A DNA stretch of 64,000 nucleotides, taken from positions 1 to 64,000 of the forward strand of contig CALEDJ010000003.1 of assembly GCA_937951485.1 (NCBI GenBank). The letters are read 5' to 3'. Shown here piece by piece: positions 34,130 through 45,877 of the stretch. Under the pieces are notes generated by a model. The model saw only the letters and a program-made list of their open reading frames with translations, had not been told where the DNA came from and did no database searches. The DNA is from an uncultured bacterium (lineage in GTDB: Bacteria; Hydrogenedentota; Hydrogenedentia; Hydrogenedentales; CAILVY01). A program made the translations under genes and the position numbers. Numbering within the stretch: position 1 is the first letter of the stretch; each line of letters begins with the position of its first letter.

Positions 34130-36670
34130 CTACGCCTCGGTGTTGTTCTCCTCATCCGAATCATCCGCTTCGTCGTTATCGTCGTTGTCAGGTCCGCCGT
34201 TGGTGGCAGGCACAGCCCCGTTCTCGGTGACAGACGCCTCTTTTTCGTCCGCGATGGCGCGGGCGACAGCGCTGACCTTCGCGCCGGGCTGCGGCGTCAT
34301 GACCTTCACGCCCTGGGTGTTGCGGCCAATCACGCGGATGTCCTTGACCGGCGTGCGAATTACGATGCCGTCGGTGGCGACGAGGACGATTTCGTCGTCG
34401 TCGTCCACGGTCAGCATGCCCACGACCCGACCGTTGCGCTCGGTGGTCTTGATGTTGATGATGCCGACGCCGCCCCGGTGTTGCAGCCGGTACTCGCCGA
34501 CCTTTGTGCGCTTGCCGTACCCGTTTTCGGTGATGCTGAGCACGGTGAGGTCGTCATGCGCCAGCGAGACACCAACCACATAATCGCCCTCGTCCATGCG
34601 GATGCCGATGACGCCGCGCGCCGTACGGCCCATGGGGCGGACGTCCTTTTCCGGGAAGCGGATGGCCATGCCATTGTGCGTCGCGATGAGGATGTTGTCG
34701 TGGCCCGAAGTGATTTGCGCTTCAATCAGTTCATCGCCCTTGTCCGGGTCAATGGCGATGATGCCGGCGGTGCGGGGATTGCTGAACGCATGCAAGGCGG
34801 TTTTTTTGACGATGCCCTTTCGCGTCACCATGAACACGTATTTGCCCGGCTCGTTCAGGTCGCGCACCGGCAGAAAGGCGGTCACCCGCTCATCATTGCC
34901 GAGATTGAGCAGGTTGACGATGGCGCGCCCGCGCGCGGTGCGGCTCGCCTTGGGCAGTTCGTGGACCTTGCGCCAGTACACCCGGCCGAGATTCGTGAAA
35001 AACAGCATGTACTGGTGCGCGGACGCGATGAAGATGTCGTTCACGAAATCCTCGTCTTTGGTATCCATGCCTGTGATGCCGCGTCCGCCGCGGCGCTGCT
35101 TGCGGTAGGTGTTGACGGGCAGGCGCTTGATGTATCCCTGGCTGGAGACGGTGACCACCATGGTTTCGTCGGCGATGAGGTCCTCGACGCGGAACTCGCC
35201 GAGTTCATCGAGGATTTCCGTGCGGCGCGCGTCGCCGTATTTGTCCTTGACCGCGATGATTTCCTTGCGCACTTCCGCCAGGATGGTTTTTTCGCTCGAA
35301 AGGATGTACTTGAGCCGCTCGATTTCTTTGAGCAGGTCGGTGTATTCCTTGAGCAGTTCCTCGCGTTCGAGGCCGGTGAGGCGTCGCAGTTGCATGGACA
35401 GGATGGCGTTGGCCTGGGCTTCGCTGAATTCAAAGCGGTTCATCAGGCGCGCGCGCGCCTCCTCGGTGTCCCTGGACTGGCGGATGATGGCGATCACCTC
35501 GTCAATGTGGTCAATCGCCTTGAGCAGCCCTTCGAGGATGTGGGCGCGGGCCTCCGCCTTTTCCAGGTCGAAGCGGGTGCGCCGCTCGACGATTTCCGCG
35601 CGGTGCCGCACGTAGTAGAAGATGAGTTCGGCGAGATTGAGCACGCGCGGCGCGTTGTTGACCAGCGCGAGCATGATGATGCTGGCGGTGACCTGGAGTT
35701 GGGTGTGTTTGTAGAGTTGGTTCAACACCACCTGCGGCTCGTCGCCCTTGCGCAATTCGACGACGATGCGCATGCCGTCCTTGTCGGACTCATCGCGCAG
35801 ATCGCTGATGCCCTCGATGGTCTTTTCATGCACCAGCGCGGCGATGCTCTCAATCAGGCGCGATTTGTTGACCTGGTAGGGGATTTCCTGGACGATGATG
35901 CTTTCGCGCCCCGTTTTCTCATTGGTTTCGACGGCGACCCGCGCGCGGAGGGTGATCCGCCCGCGCCCCGTGCGGTAGGCCTCGACAATGCCCTCGCGTC
36001 CGCAGATGACACCGCCGGTCGGGAAATCGGGACCCTTCACGAAGCGCATGAGGTCATCCGGGGTGGCGTCGGGATTGTCAATGAAATACGCCACGGCGTC
36101 GCACACTTCGGTGAGGTTGTGCGGCGGGCAACTGGTGGCCATGCCGACGGCGATGCCGTAGGAACCGTTGACCAGCAGGTTCGGGATGGCGGACGGCAGG
36201 ACGGTCGGTTCCTGCTGCGTGCCGTCGAAGTTGTCGTGGGTGTTGACGGTGTTTTTGTCAATGTCGGCGAGCATTTCGGCGGTGATGGATTCCATGCGGG
36301 CTTCGGTGTAGCGGTAGGCCGCCGGGTTGTCGCCGTCAATGGAACCGAAGTTACCCTGCCCATCCACCAGCGGGTAGCGCATGTTCCATTCCTGGGCCAT
36401 GCGCACCAGGGCGTCGTACACCGACTGGTCGCCGTGCGGGTGGTATTTTCCCAGCGCTTCACCAACGATGGCTGCGCATTTGCGGTAGCCCCGGTTGTGC
36501 TGCAGGCCGAGTTGCTGCATGACATAGAGGATGCGCCTGTGGACGGGCTTCAGGCCGTCGCGCACATCGGGCAGCGCGCGGCTGACAATCACGCTCATCG
36601 AATAATCGAGAAAGGAGTTCTTGAGTTCCTGCTCGATGGGGATGGGTCGGATACGGTCTTGCGTCGTCAT
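34130..36670 (-). CDS. gyrA: DNA gyrase subunit A
   Basis: 846 residues, the normal size. The N-terminal breakage-reunion domain opens with [20 protein letters not shown] and has the catalytic tyrosine in [10 protein letters not shown]. The quinolone-binding segment reads [15 protein letters not shown], with Gln where Escherichia coli has Ser83. The C-terminal domain is a six-bladed DNA-wrapping propeller with the GyrA-box QRRGGRGI near residue 520-530. The last 50 residues are acidic ([19 protein letters not shown]). It works with GyrB to add negative supercoils. It lies 10 bp after gyrB on the same strand, so both are one transcript. Confidence 0.97.
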   Translation of the reverse strand: MTTQDRIRPIPIEQELKNSFLDYSMSVIVSRALPDVRDGLKPVHRRILYVMQQLGLQHNRGYRKCAAIVGEALGKYHPHGDQSVYDALVRMAQEWNMRYPLVDGQGNFGSIDGDNPAAYRYTEARMESITAEMLADIDKNTVNTHDNFDGTQQEPTVLPSAIPNLLVNGSYGIAVGMATSCPPHNLTEVCDAVAYFIDNPDATPDDLMRFVKGPDFPTGGVICGREGIVEAYRTGRGRITLRARVAVETNEKTGRESIIVQEIPYQVNKSRLIESIAALVHEKTIEGISDLRDESDKDGMRIVVELRKGDEPQVVLNQLYKHTQLQVTASIIMLALVNNAPRVLNLAELIFYYVRHRAEIVERRTRFDLEKAEARAHILEGLLKAIDHIDEVIAIIRQSRDTEEARARLMNRFEFSEAQANAILSMQLRRLTGLEREELLKEYTDLLKEIERLKYILSSEKTILAEVRKEIIAVKDKYGDARRTEILDELGEFRVEDLIADETMVVTVSSQGYIKRLPVNTYRKQRRGGRGITGMDTKDEDFVNDIFIASAHQYMLFFTNLGRVYWRKVHELPKASRTARGRAIVNLLNLGNDERVTAFLPVRDLNEPGKYVFMVTRKGIVKKTALHAFSNPRTAGIIAIDPDKGDELIEAQITSGHDNILIATHNGMAIRFPEKDVRPMGRTARGVIGIRMDEGDYVVGVSLAHDDLTVLSITENGYGKRTKVGEYRLQHRGGVGIINIKTTERNGRVVGMLTVDDDDEIVLVATDGIVIRTPVKDIRVIGRNTQGVKVMTPQPGAKVSAVARAIADEKEASVTENGAVPATNGGPDNDDNDEADDSDEENNTEA

Positions 36671-36680
36671 GGTGTTTCCA

Positions 36681-39134
<2,454 letters not shown>

Positions 39135-39175
39135 TCATACACTGTGCCCGATAACGCGCTTTTGGAAGTGGGTTT

Positions 39176-39204
39176 ATTATAGCAAAGCGGGGGTCAAAAA
39201 ACAA
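39176..39204 (-). promoter_or_regulatory. Sigma-70 promoter of gyrB-gyrA
   Basis: On the minus strand TTGTTT, 17 bp, TATAAT, about 57 bp before the gyrB start codon. The -10 box is a perfect match. It lies in the 359-bp gap between dciA and gyrB, which otherwise shows no gene, so gyrBA can be transcribed apart from recF-dciA. Confidence 0.65.
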
Positions 39205-39478
39205 GAAAAAACGCAATATTTTGAGTTTTATAAAGCCTTATGCCACGCCATGTTGTGTAGGACGCCCTTTTTTCGTGGGCATTTCTTGGCGTGTTGCATC
39301 GGAAGACAGGGAAAATATTGCCCCCAAGAGCGGCATTTCGCTCCCCAGAAAATCCCTAATCCATTGCAATGGAAAAATTTAGCGCAGCCATGCCCAAAAC
39401 CAGTCGGACAAATTCGCGGGCCCGTAGCGCCTGTTCACCTCTTTTGTCCGTTTCCGGTTTTATCGAACATGTCCCCGA

Positions 39479-39802
39479 TCAGGATTCCGCCCCTGTATCG
39501 TCTTCTCCTGCGAGCATCACAAAGAGGTCGGTGATCAGTTTTTTCCGGGCCATCCGATTGATGTTGCGCACGAGGCGCGCCTTTTCATGGATGCAGTAGT
39601 TCATCCACACCGCGCTGTCGGCTTCGACGCGCAGCACGCTCTGCGAAACGCCCTTGGGGCGGGTGTGCGCGGCGAGCGGCATGCCGGCGAGTTCCGGCCA
39701 ATGCTTCCAGATGCGCGCATGTTCGAGGTGCGTTCCCAATGCGGTGTGCTTGGCGAGATGCTTCAGGATCTCGCCGATATGGGTCGGGTCAGTCTTTTTC
39801 AA
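39479..39802 (-). CDS. dciA: DciA (DUF721) replicative helicase loader
   Basis: 107 residues from TTG 39802, which follows GAGG by five bases and overlaps the end of recF; an ATG at 39841 is the alternative. The DUF721 domain appears as HTALGTHLEHARIWKHWPEL, AGMPLAAHTRPKGVSQSVLR and VEADSAVWMNYCIHEKARLV, with the conserved W...P and V.V/S.W pattern. DciA loads the replicative helicase in most bacteria that lack DnaC. Its place between recF and gyrB is the common one in many phyla. The domain is nearly the whole protein. Confidence 0.85.
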   Translation of the reverse strand: MKKTDPTHIGEILKHLAKHTALGTHLEHARIWKHWPELAGMPLAAHTRPKGVSQSVLRVEADSAVWMNYCIHEKARLVRNINRMARKKLITDLFVMLAGEDDTGAES

Positions 39803-40862
39803 GGCGGCCTCGTTCAATCCGGAACAGGGCGCTACCGGCATCGCGGAAACCGTGGCGGTCTTCCAGTTCCGTGGTGGTCATCAGGCACTGCACCTGCGGA
39901 TCAATCGCGTCGAGCAGGCGCCGCGCGCGCTGCGCGTCGAGTTCCGCAAGCACTTCATCCAGCATCAGGACAGGATACTCGCCCACGCGCTCGCGCGCCA
40001 GTGCGAGTTCGGCCAGTTTAATTGCAAGCGCGGCGCTTTTCTGCTGTCCCTGCGAGGCGTGGCTGCGCGCGGGGCGCGCATCCACCAGCACCGCGAAGTC
40101 ATCACGGTGCGGGCCGCGCTGGGTGACGCGGCGCTTGATGTCGGAGGTGCGCGATCGCTCCAGCACGGCGGCAAGCGATTCATCCATGCGCACGTCGGGG
40201 GCATATTCGAGCGCGAGTGGTTCCGCGCCCGCGATCTGCGTATAGGCGCGCGCTGCGTGGTCGCTGAGCGCCGCGATAAAGGCGGCGCGCTGCGCCGTCA
40301 TCACCGCGCCGTATTGCGCGAGTTGCGCATCCCACACGGCGATGTGGTCGTGGTCGGGCTGCGCGGCGCGGAGCAGTTCGTTGCGCTGTCGGAGCGCCTG
40401 GCGGTACATCTGCAATGCGGCGAGATAGGGGGGCTGCACCTGGGAAATCGCCATGTCGAGAAAGCGCCGCCGCTGGGCTGCACCGCCTCTCACCAGGTCC
40501 ACGTCTTCGGGAGAGAAAAAGACCACGTTGACGCGCCCCAGCAAATCGCTCAGGCGCGTCTGCGGCACGCCGTTGACTTTGATCCGCTTGGTTCCCCGAA
40601 ACCAGCGCGACTCGATGTCCACCGCGCCCGTGTCGCGCTGCGCCCGCAGTCGCAGTTGAAACTGATCCGCGCCGTATTGCGGGAGTTCACTTTCCACGTT
40701 GGTGCGATGGCTTTTCGAGGTGGCTGCGAAAAGCACGGCCTCGAGCAGGCTCGTTTTGCCCTGGGCGTTGCCGCCACGGATAATATTCAACGCCGGTTCC
40801 GGCTCGAAGATTACATTCTCCAAACACCGAAACAGGCGGCATTCCACACGTTGTACGTACAT
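39789..40862 (-). CDS. recF: DNA replication and repair protein RecF
   Basis: 357 residues from ATG 40862, with GGGAG upstream. The Walker A motif is GGNAQGKTSLLEA near residue 31, the signature region reads RGGAAQRRRFLDM, and near the end are SHASQGQQKSAALAIKLAEL and VLMLDEVLAELDAQR (Walker B). RecF loads RecA onto gapped DNA with RecO and RecR. The longer reading to 40961 lacks family similarity. The gene is followed by dciA with a 14-bp overlap. dnaA and dnaN, which often precede recF, are not here. Confidence 0.95.
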   Translation of the reverse strand: MYVQRVECRLFRCLENVIFEPEPALNIIRGGNAQGKTSLLEAVLFAATSKSHRTNVESELPQYGADQFQLRLRAQRDTGAVDIESRWFRGTKRIKVNGVPQTRLSDLLGRVNVVFFSPEDVDLVRGGAAQRRRFLDMAISQVQPPYLAALQMYRQALRQRNELLRAAQPDHDHIAVWDAQLAQYGAVMTAQRAAFIAALSDHAARAYTQIAGAEPLALEYAPDVRMDESLAAVLERSRTSDIKRRVTQRGPHRDDFAVLVDARPARSHASQGQQKSAALAIKLAELALARERVGEYPVLMLDEVLAELDAQRARRLLDAIDPQVQCLMTTTELEDRHGFRDAGSALFRIERGRLEKD

Positions 40863-41201
40863 GCCCACTCCCTGCAATTGGAAATCAAGCACTGAATGAT
40901 TCAGGCAGCATTTCAGCGGTCTGAAGTAATTACGACAGGCAACTCCGATATGGAGAGTCACCCGCGTTCATCGGCGATGATTTACGAACGAAAGTTCCTT
41001 ACGTCCAGGCTGATTGATGGTGGATGTGATGATGTTTTTCAAGTTTCCCCGTTGTGATTGGTAATTTCTGATGGAACGATGTGCCTCTGCGCCGGAACAC
41101 CCCGGAGGGGTGCCTGGAATTGTCGTCGAGAGCGATTGCAAATACACAGCAACGAGAATGATTTCTGAACGTCGCCTTCATTTGTCCGAAAATATTACTG
41201 C

Positions 41202-41223
41202 TTCAGTGAAAAGATTCACTGAA
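41202..41223. terminator. Perfect 9-bp hairpin after thiD
   Basis: TTCAGTGAA-AAGA-TTCACTGAA is a perfect inverted repeat with a four-base loop, in the 465-bp gap between recF and thiD. It could end thiD transcription on the minus strand. The gap also contains a GCATTTCAGCGGTCTGA string at 40909-40935 and TGGCGCTGCGCGCCA near 41279, relatives of R5 and R3; no gene is seen. Confidence 0.5.
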
Positions 41224-41327
41224 TCTTTATCGGAATGGCATAGATTGTCGGGCGCATTATATGCCCTCTGCATCCCTTGGCGCTGCGCGCCATTTCACTG
41301 AAGTATCACGTGCAGCAATGTTTCGCG

Positions 41328-42152
41328 CTATCCGGCGGAATCGGCGTCATTCTCGAATTTCCACATGTGGTTCAAGGGGCCGTGGCCCGTTCCCAACGGA
41401 AAACTGTGGCGGATGGCCCCGCTGAGGTATTCCTTGGCATGCGCGACGGCGTCGGGCGCGGATGCGCCGCTGGCGAGATGGCAGGCGATGGCGGCGGAGA
41501 AGGTGCAGCCGGTACCGTGGGTGTTTTTCGTGGGGATGCGCGGCGCGGAGAAAGATTGCATCGCATCGCCGTCGAAGAGCCAGTCCGTCGCCTCCGGCTC
41601 TTCCAGATGCCCGCCCTTCAGCAGCACGTATCTCGGACCCAATGCCTGGATGCGCTCCGCCGCCCGGCGCATCGAGGCCGCATCGCTGATGTGCATGCCG
41701 GCCAAGACCTCCGCTTCCGGTAGATTGGGCGTGACGATGTGCGCCAGCGGGAGCAGTTCCGCGATCAGCGCGTCCCGCGCATCTTCGCGCAGGAGCGCGT
41801 CACCGCTCTTGGCCACCATCACGGGGTCCACCACGAGGCGCTCGATGGGCCGCCTGCGCAGGGCTTGAGCCACGGCGCGGATGATTGCGGTGCTGGAGAG
41901 CATGCCGGTTTTGGCCGCGTCCGCGCCGATGTCTTCCAGCACCACATCTATCTGCCGCGCCACTTCTTCCGGGGGGATGTCGTGGATGCCGAAGACCCCG
42001 CGCGTATTCTGCGCGGTGATGGCGGTGATCGCCGCCATGCCGAAGCATCCAAGGGCGGTCATGGTCTTCAGGTCCGCCTCGATGCCCGCGCCGCCGCCCG
42101 AATCGCTTCCGGCGATGGTCAGCACGCGCGGTATGCTTTTTGGATCACTCAC
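41328..42152 (-). CDS. thiD: Hydroxymethylpyrimidine/phosphomethylpyrimidine kinase
   Basis: 274 residues. The ribokinase-like fold opens LTIAGSDSGGGAGIEADLKT and has TAQNTRGVFGIHDIP, DPVMVAKSGDALL, TPNLPEAEVL and near the end TKNTHGTGCTFSAAIACHLA, the ATP-binding anion hole with the catalytic Asp replaced context G-T-G-C. ThiD phosphorylates HMP twice for thiamine synthesis. The gene overlaps the end of the nucleoside-transporter gene by 8 bp, so the two are cotranscribed; a thiamine precursor as transported substrate is possible but not shown. No TPP riboswitch was recognised upstream. Confidence 0.92.
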   Translation of the reverse strand: MSDPKSIPRVLTIAGSDSGGGAGIEADLKTMTALGCFGMAAITAITAQNTRGVFGIHDIPPEEVARQIDVVLEDIGADAAKTGMLSSTAIIRAVAQALRRRPIERLVVDPVMVAKSGDALLREDARDALIAELLPLAHIVTPNLPEAEVLAGMHISDAASMRRAAERIQALGPRYVLLKGGHLEEPEATDWLFDGDAMQSFSAPRIPTKNTHGTGCTFSAAIACHLASGASAPDAVAHAKEYLSGAIRHSFPLGTGHGPLNHMWKFENDADSAG

Positions 42153-43425
42153 TGATCAACACTCCCGCGACACAGGCGGTCATGAAGGCGGCCAGCGTGC
42201 CGCTGATGAACGCCTTGACGCTCAACGCCGCGACTTCGCTCCGGCGTTCCGGCGCAAGCGCGCTGATGCCGCCGATCATGATGCCGAGGCTGCCGGGATT
42301 GGCGAAGCCGCACAACGCATAGGTGGCGATGGTGATGCCGCGTCTGCTGACGGCCTGATCCGCGATGATCGGCTGCAATTCGCTGTAGGCGATGAACTCA
42401 TTGAACACGGATTTCACGGCGAGCAGGCGCGCCACCTCCGGCACGTCCCGCCACGGCACGCCCATGATCCACGCGAAGGGCCGCATCATCCATCCCGCCA
42501 GGTCCGCGATGGTGCGCGAGGTCAGGGCGACCGATGCCTTATCGAACAGATATATCAGCCCGACGAACACGATCAGCATTGCGCCGACGTGTAGCGCCAT
42601 GTTCAGCCCGACGCCCGCCCCCTGCGCCGCTGCATCAAAAACATTGTGGCTGTGCAGCGGTATTTCCACCCGGGCGTTCCCGGAAGTCGGCGGCGTTTCG
42701 GTCTCCGGCACCAGCACCTTCGCCACGGCAATCGCCGCCGGCGCGCTCATCAGCGAGGCCGCCAGCAGATGCCCCGGCGACGCGCCGAAGGTCGCATAGG
42801 CCACCATGACGCTCGCCGCAATCGTCGCCAGAAACGCCGTCATCAGCGTAAACAACTCGGACCGTGTCATTTCTTTGAGGTAGCCGCGCAGTGCGCTCAG
42901 GGATTCAATACCGCCGAAGACTAACAGCGCTGTCCCGAAGGTTTCCGCGCCCGACGTCTTCATCGTGCGCCGCATCAGCCAGGCCATGGCGCGCACCAGC
43001 GCCTGGATCACGCCGAGATGTTGCAGCATCGCCGCCAGCGCCGCCACGAAGATAATCACCGGCAGCACCTTGAACGCCACCACCGCGCTCACCACAAACG
43101 GCGCTTCGGGGACCATCGCGCCGTCCGCGCCCGGCGTCAGCGCCTGCTCCAGTATGAAAACCCGCGACAGGTTGCCGAACACGAACTCCGCCCCCCGCCC
43201 GCTGGATTCGGTCAACAGGTCAAAGGCCGCCTTCACCCACTCGAAAAAGACCCGGCCGGCGTGCGTGCGCAGCACAAGCAGGCCCAATGCGAATTGCAAC
43301 CCCACGCCCCACGCCACCAGCGGCCAGCGCACGCACCGCCGATTTTCCGACAGCGCCCACGCCAGCCCGATCATCAGACAAAGCCCCATCGCGCTCATGC
43401 CACGCAGCGCCAGTGAATGTTCCAT
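42145..43425 (-). CDS. Concentrative nucleoside transporter (CNT) family protein
   Basis: 426 residues from ATG 43425, which has GGGGGAGGG upstream; the ORF reaches 43593 but the extension looks non-coding. About ten hydrophobic segments are present. Family patterns include KVLPVIIFVAALAAMLQHLG, LLVFGGIESLSALRGYLKEM, SVFNEFIAYSELQPI and ALCGFANPGSLGIMIGGISA, matching the G-x-x-E and N-E-F motifs of CNT transporters. They import nucleosides with protons or sodium. The start of thiD lies inside its end by 8 bp. The pairing suggests uptake of a pyrimidine-type precursor. Confidence 0.88.
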   Translation of the reverse strand: MEHSLALRGMSAMGLCLMIGLAWALSENRRCVRWPLVAWGVGLQFALGLLVLRTHAGRVFFEWVKAAFDLLTESSGRGAEFVFGNLSRVFILEQALTPGADGAMVPEAPFVVSAVVAFKVLPVIIFVAALAAMLQHLGVIQALVRAMAWLMRRTMKTSGAETFGTALLVFGGIESLSALRGYLKEMTRSELFTLMTAFLATIAASVMVAYATFGASPGHLLAASLMSAPAAIAVAKVLVPETETPPTSGNARVEIPLHSHNVFDAAAQGAGVGLNMALHVGAMLIVFVGLIYLFDKASVALTSRTIADLAGWMMRPFAWIMGVPWRDVPEVARLLAVKSVFNEFIAYSELQPIIADQAVSRRGITIATYALCGFANPGSLGIMIGGISALAPERRSEVAALSVKAFISGTLAAFMTACVAGVLISE

Positions 43426-43604
43426 CGTTTCACGACCCTCCCCCGCAACAATATACCCGGCCAGTCCGACGGCCATGCCGACCATGGACCCTGCATGCCC
43501 TGTAGCATAGCGATGCGCGCCATGCCGCGCAATATCCCTGATGCATTGTGCCTGGTCTGAACGGGCTGCAACCACGGCGCAGATAAAGACCATCCGGGGT
43601 CCGG

Positions 43605-43679
43605 GTCACACTGCCGGCATTGCGCCGCGCCCATTCCGCCGACCCCCGCCGTCTTGATGAAATCCCGCCGTGAAAACAT
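43605..43679 (-). pseudogene. Leader-only remnant of a Tat-exported protein
   Basis: From ATG 43679, with AGGGG upstream, the minus strand codes MFSRRDFIKTAGVGGMGAAQ, a typical twin-arginine (R-R-x-F-I-K) signal start. After about 25 residues the sequence no longer resembles a protein of any kind and the frame wanders to 43395 into the transporter start. The body of the gene seems to be lost. Gfo/Idh proteins, like that at 47835, often have such leaders. Confidence 0.55.
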
Positions 43680-43747
43680 AATCACCCCTTTCCAATGCGA
43701 TGAGTGCGATTCGCGAATCGTCTGTGCGGTCGCCTCTCACCAGGGCA

Positions 43748-44512
43748 TCATACGGCAGGCGCACGTCCATCTCCATGGTATTGCAAACGGAAGCCGTGGC
43801 CATCCCAGACGATGCAGGAACGGGTGGCGCGCCAGTCGCCGGGGTTGAGGTAGATGCCCGCGCCGGAGGGAGCGGGGTGTTCTTCCAGGGCGGGGGCGTG
43901 GGCGTGGCCGCAGCCCACGATGTCGGCCTCTCCGCGCGCGATGAGGGCTTTGGCGTAGGCGCGGATGGCGGCCGCTTCGGGGCCGTGGGCGGTGTCTTCC
44001 ACGCGGGTGAGGGTGCGGCTGCCGTGGCTCACGCCCTGCGCGATGGCCATGGCCCAGTCCGGGTGAATCAGCCGGAACAGGCGCACCACGATTGGATTGC
44101 GCGCGAAGCGCTTGTAGATGCGGTAGCCCCAGTCCCGGGGATTGACCCCGTCGCCATGGACGAACAGGGCGCTCTTGTCGCCGAAGGGCAGCCGCGCAGG
44201 CCCCTGGTGGATGTGAAAACCGAGTTCATCGCGAAGAAAGCGCCCTGCCCAGAAATCGTGGTTGCCGCAGACCAGGTGCAGTTCCACCCCGGCGTCGCGC
44301 AGGTCGGCGAAGGCGCGCAGCGCCTCGAAGCAGCCGGAGAAGATGACATGGCGATATTCAAACCAGAAATCGAAGAGGTCGCCCAGGCAGATGAAGCGGT
44401 CGTATTCTTCGGGGGGGAATGCGCGAAGAAAGGACACAAAGGCGTCGCGGTCGGGGCGGTGGGCCTCGCCGGTTTTGAGATGCACATCGGAAAAAATGAG
44501 GGTTTTTTTCAC
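43748..44512 (-). CDS. lpxH: UDP-2,3-diacylglucosamine diphosphatase (LpxH-like)
   Basis: 254 residues. The calcineurin-like fold has its metal ligands in IFSDVHLK (D and H), CLGDLFDFWFEYR, VCGNHDFWAGR and near the end GCGHAHAPAL. The length and GDLFDFW/GNHDFW wording fit LpxH, which hydrolyses UDP-2,3-diacylglucosamine to lipid X in lipid A synthesis at the inner membrane. An YfbR-like or general phosphodiesterase cannot be excluded. It overlaps the end of lepB by 4 bp and is the last gene of a five-gene run. Its presence supports an outer membrane with lipid A. Confidence 0.82.
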   Translation of the reverse strand: MKKTLIFSDVHLKTGEAHRPDRDAFVSFLRAFPPEEYDRFICLGDLFDFWFEYRHVIFSGCFEALRAFADLRDAGVELHLVCGNHDFWAGRFLRDELGFHIHQGPARLPFGDKSALFVHGDGVNPRDWGYRIYKRFARNPIVVRLFRLIHPDWAMAIAQGVSHGSRTLTRVEDTAHGPEAAAIRAYAKALIARGEADIVGCGHAHAPALEEHPAPSGAGIYLNPGDWRATRSCIVWDGHGFRLQYHGDGRAPAV

Positions 44513-45189
44513 ACCGGGCCAAACTTGCTGAGCGGCCAGAATCGGAACACCGCTTTCCCCACGATTTGGTCGTTGGTGATTGCGCGAAAACTTCGGCTGT
44601 CTTTGCTGACGCTCCGGTGGTCGCCCATGACGTAGTATTCGCCCGGCCGCAGGTCTATTTCGTCCACATCGGGCGAACGGGTTTCGGCGGGGCTGAGATA
44701 CTTTTCCTCCACCTTGCGGTTGTTGACATAGACCGTTCCCCGGTCATACTTGACATGGACGGGCGGCGTAAGATCGCGGCCTTCTTCCTTGGCCTGCGCG
44801 CTCGCAGTGTTCCTGATGCGCCCAGGGGCGCCTTTGGCGATGACCCGCTTCACGTAGCGTTTATTGGCTTCCACATTGCTTTCAAAAACCACGATATCGC
44901 CGGGCTTGATTGTTTCCCATCCGCGCAGAAAAGGCAGTTTGCTCAATTCATGCGGCAACTTGAAAACCAGAATCCGTTCCCGGTCTTCCAATGTGGGGAG
45001 CATTGAGGGTCCCTGAACTTGATAACCTTCGACTACGAAAGTCTTCAGCGTCCAGAAAAGGATGAGGAACAGAACGACCATCTTGACGAGTTCAATGACT
45101 TCGCGCCGGATATCCTGTTTTGGGCTGGTCTGTTCCGGTTCCTGGGGATATTTCTCCTGCACGTCCACGGCCCTGTTTATCCTCTGCAT
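44509..45189 (-). CDS. lepB: Signal peptidase I
   Basis: 226 residues. One N-terminal membrane helix (about residues 36-54, KMVVLFLILFWTLKTFVVEG) precedes the catalytic region: Ser62 in QVQGPSMLPT and Lys114 in YVKRVIAKG form the dyad. GDIVVFES and YYVMGDHRSVSKDSR are boxes C and E. It cleaves signal peptides of exported proteins at the outer face of the inner membrane. The start overlaps the PHP gene by 13 bp, and the end overlaps lpxH by 4 bp, so these are one transcript. The first 30 residues are acidic and polar. Confidence 0.95.
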   Translation of the reverse strand: MQRINRAVDVQEKYPQEPEQTSPKQDIRREVIELVKMVVLFLILFWTLKTFVVEGYQVQGPSMLPTLEDRERILVFKLPHELSKLPFLRGWETIKPGDIVVFESNVEANKRYVKRVIAKGAPGRIRNTASAQAKEEGRDLTPPVHVKYDRGTVYVNNRKVEEKYLSPAETRSPDVDEIDLRPGEYYVMGDHRSVSKDSRSFRAITNDQIVGKAVFRFWPLSKFGPV

Positions 45190-45803
45190 GGCGCTTCGGC
45201 AATGCGGAAACGCGCCTTTCTTAGATGCTCCTTCAAGTCTGCCACAGATTGGATGCCGTCGTCAAATTCAAGGGCATACGCCCCAACATCTTCCAAACGG
45301 TGGGCATCACTTGCGGCGACTGCCGGGATGCCGGTTTTGCGGGCAAGCAACCGCGCCTGGCGTTGTTCCTCCGGTTGAAGGTTTACGCTTTGCACTTCCA
45401 GGGCGTGAAAGGGCATGCGCATGATACGCTCATCAAAGCCGATGCCGGCCCGGGTGGGGTGCGCGGCGATGCAGGCGGCGCCCATTTCAAGGGCTTTATG
45501 CAGTATCTGTTCCGGGTCCTGATTGGGTTCAAAGGACTTAACTGCTGCTGCGTCAAGACCATAGATAAGAATATCCCCTTTTGAAGAGGAGTATTCGAAG
45601 CCCGAAAAGAGCAGAAATCCCGGCGCATCGGCCGCCTCGACAAGTGTGGCCAGTTCTTCCGCCTGCCATTGATGGTGGTGGTCGGTAATCACAAGGCCGT
45701 CCAGTCCGGCCTCCACCGCCCGTCGGACCAGTTCCTGTTCGTCTATCCGACTGCAGGGTGAATAGCGTCTGGTATGTGTATGGATGTCGAAAAGAACTCC
45801 CAT
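45177..45803 (-). CDS. PHP-domain metal-dependent phosphoesterase
   Basis: 208 residues. The PHP motifs are present in order: FDIHTHTRRYSP (H-x-H), GLVITDHHHQW, SGFEYS, CIAAHPTRAG and AVAASDAHRLEDVG. This resembles short cytosolic PHP hydrolases (YciV-like group), which act on nucleotides or phosphates; the exact substrate is unknown. No signal peptide is present, unlike the PHP lipoprotein at 12695. The gene's 3' end overlaps lepB, and a 74-bp gap separates it from the unknown protein upstream. Confidence 0.88.
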   Translation of the reverse strand: MGVLFDIHTHTRRYSPCSRIDEQELVRRAVEAGLDGLVITDHHHQWQAEELATLVEAADAPGFLLFSGFEYSSSKGDILIYGLDAAAVKSFEPNQDPEQILHKALEMGAACIAAHPTRAGIGFDERIMRMPFHALEVQSVNLQPEEQRQARLLARKTGIPAVAASDAHRLEDVGAYALEFDDGIQSVADLKEHLRKARFRIAEAPCRG

Positions 45804-45877
45804 GGGTTCCCATTCTCTGTTGGTTGCGACCAGTGCTTATGGCGTGGGGGACCGCTGTGTTCGCCGGCGGACGCACT

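Noticed and set aside
41328-43425. A TPP riboswitch for thiD
   Set aside because: I could not find the CUGAGA-type core on the minus strand before the transporter gene.
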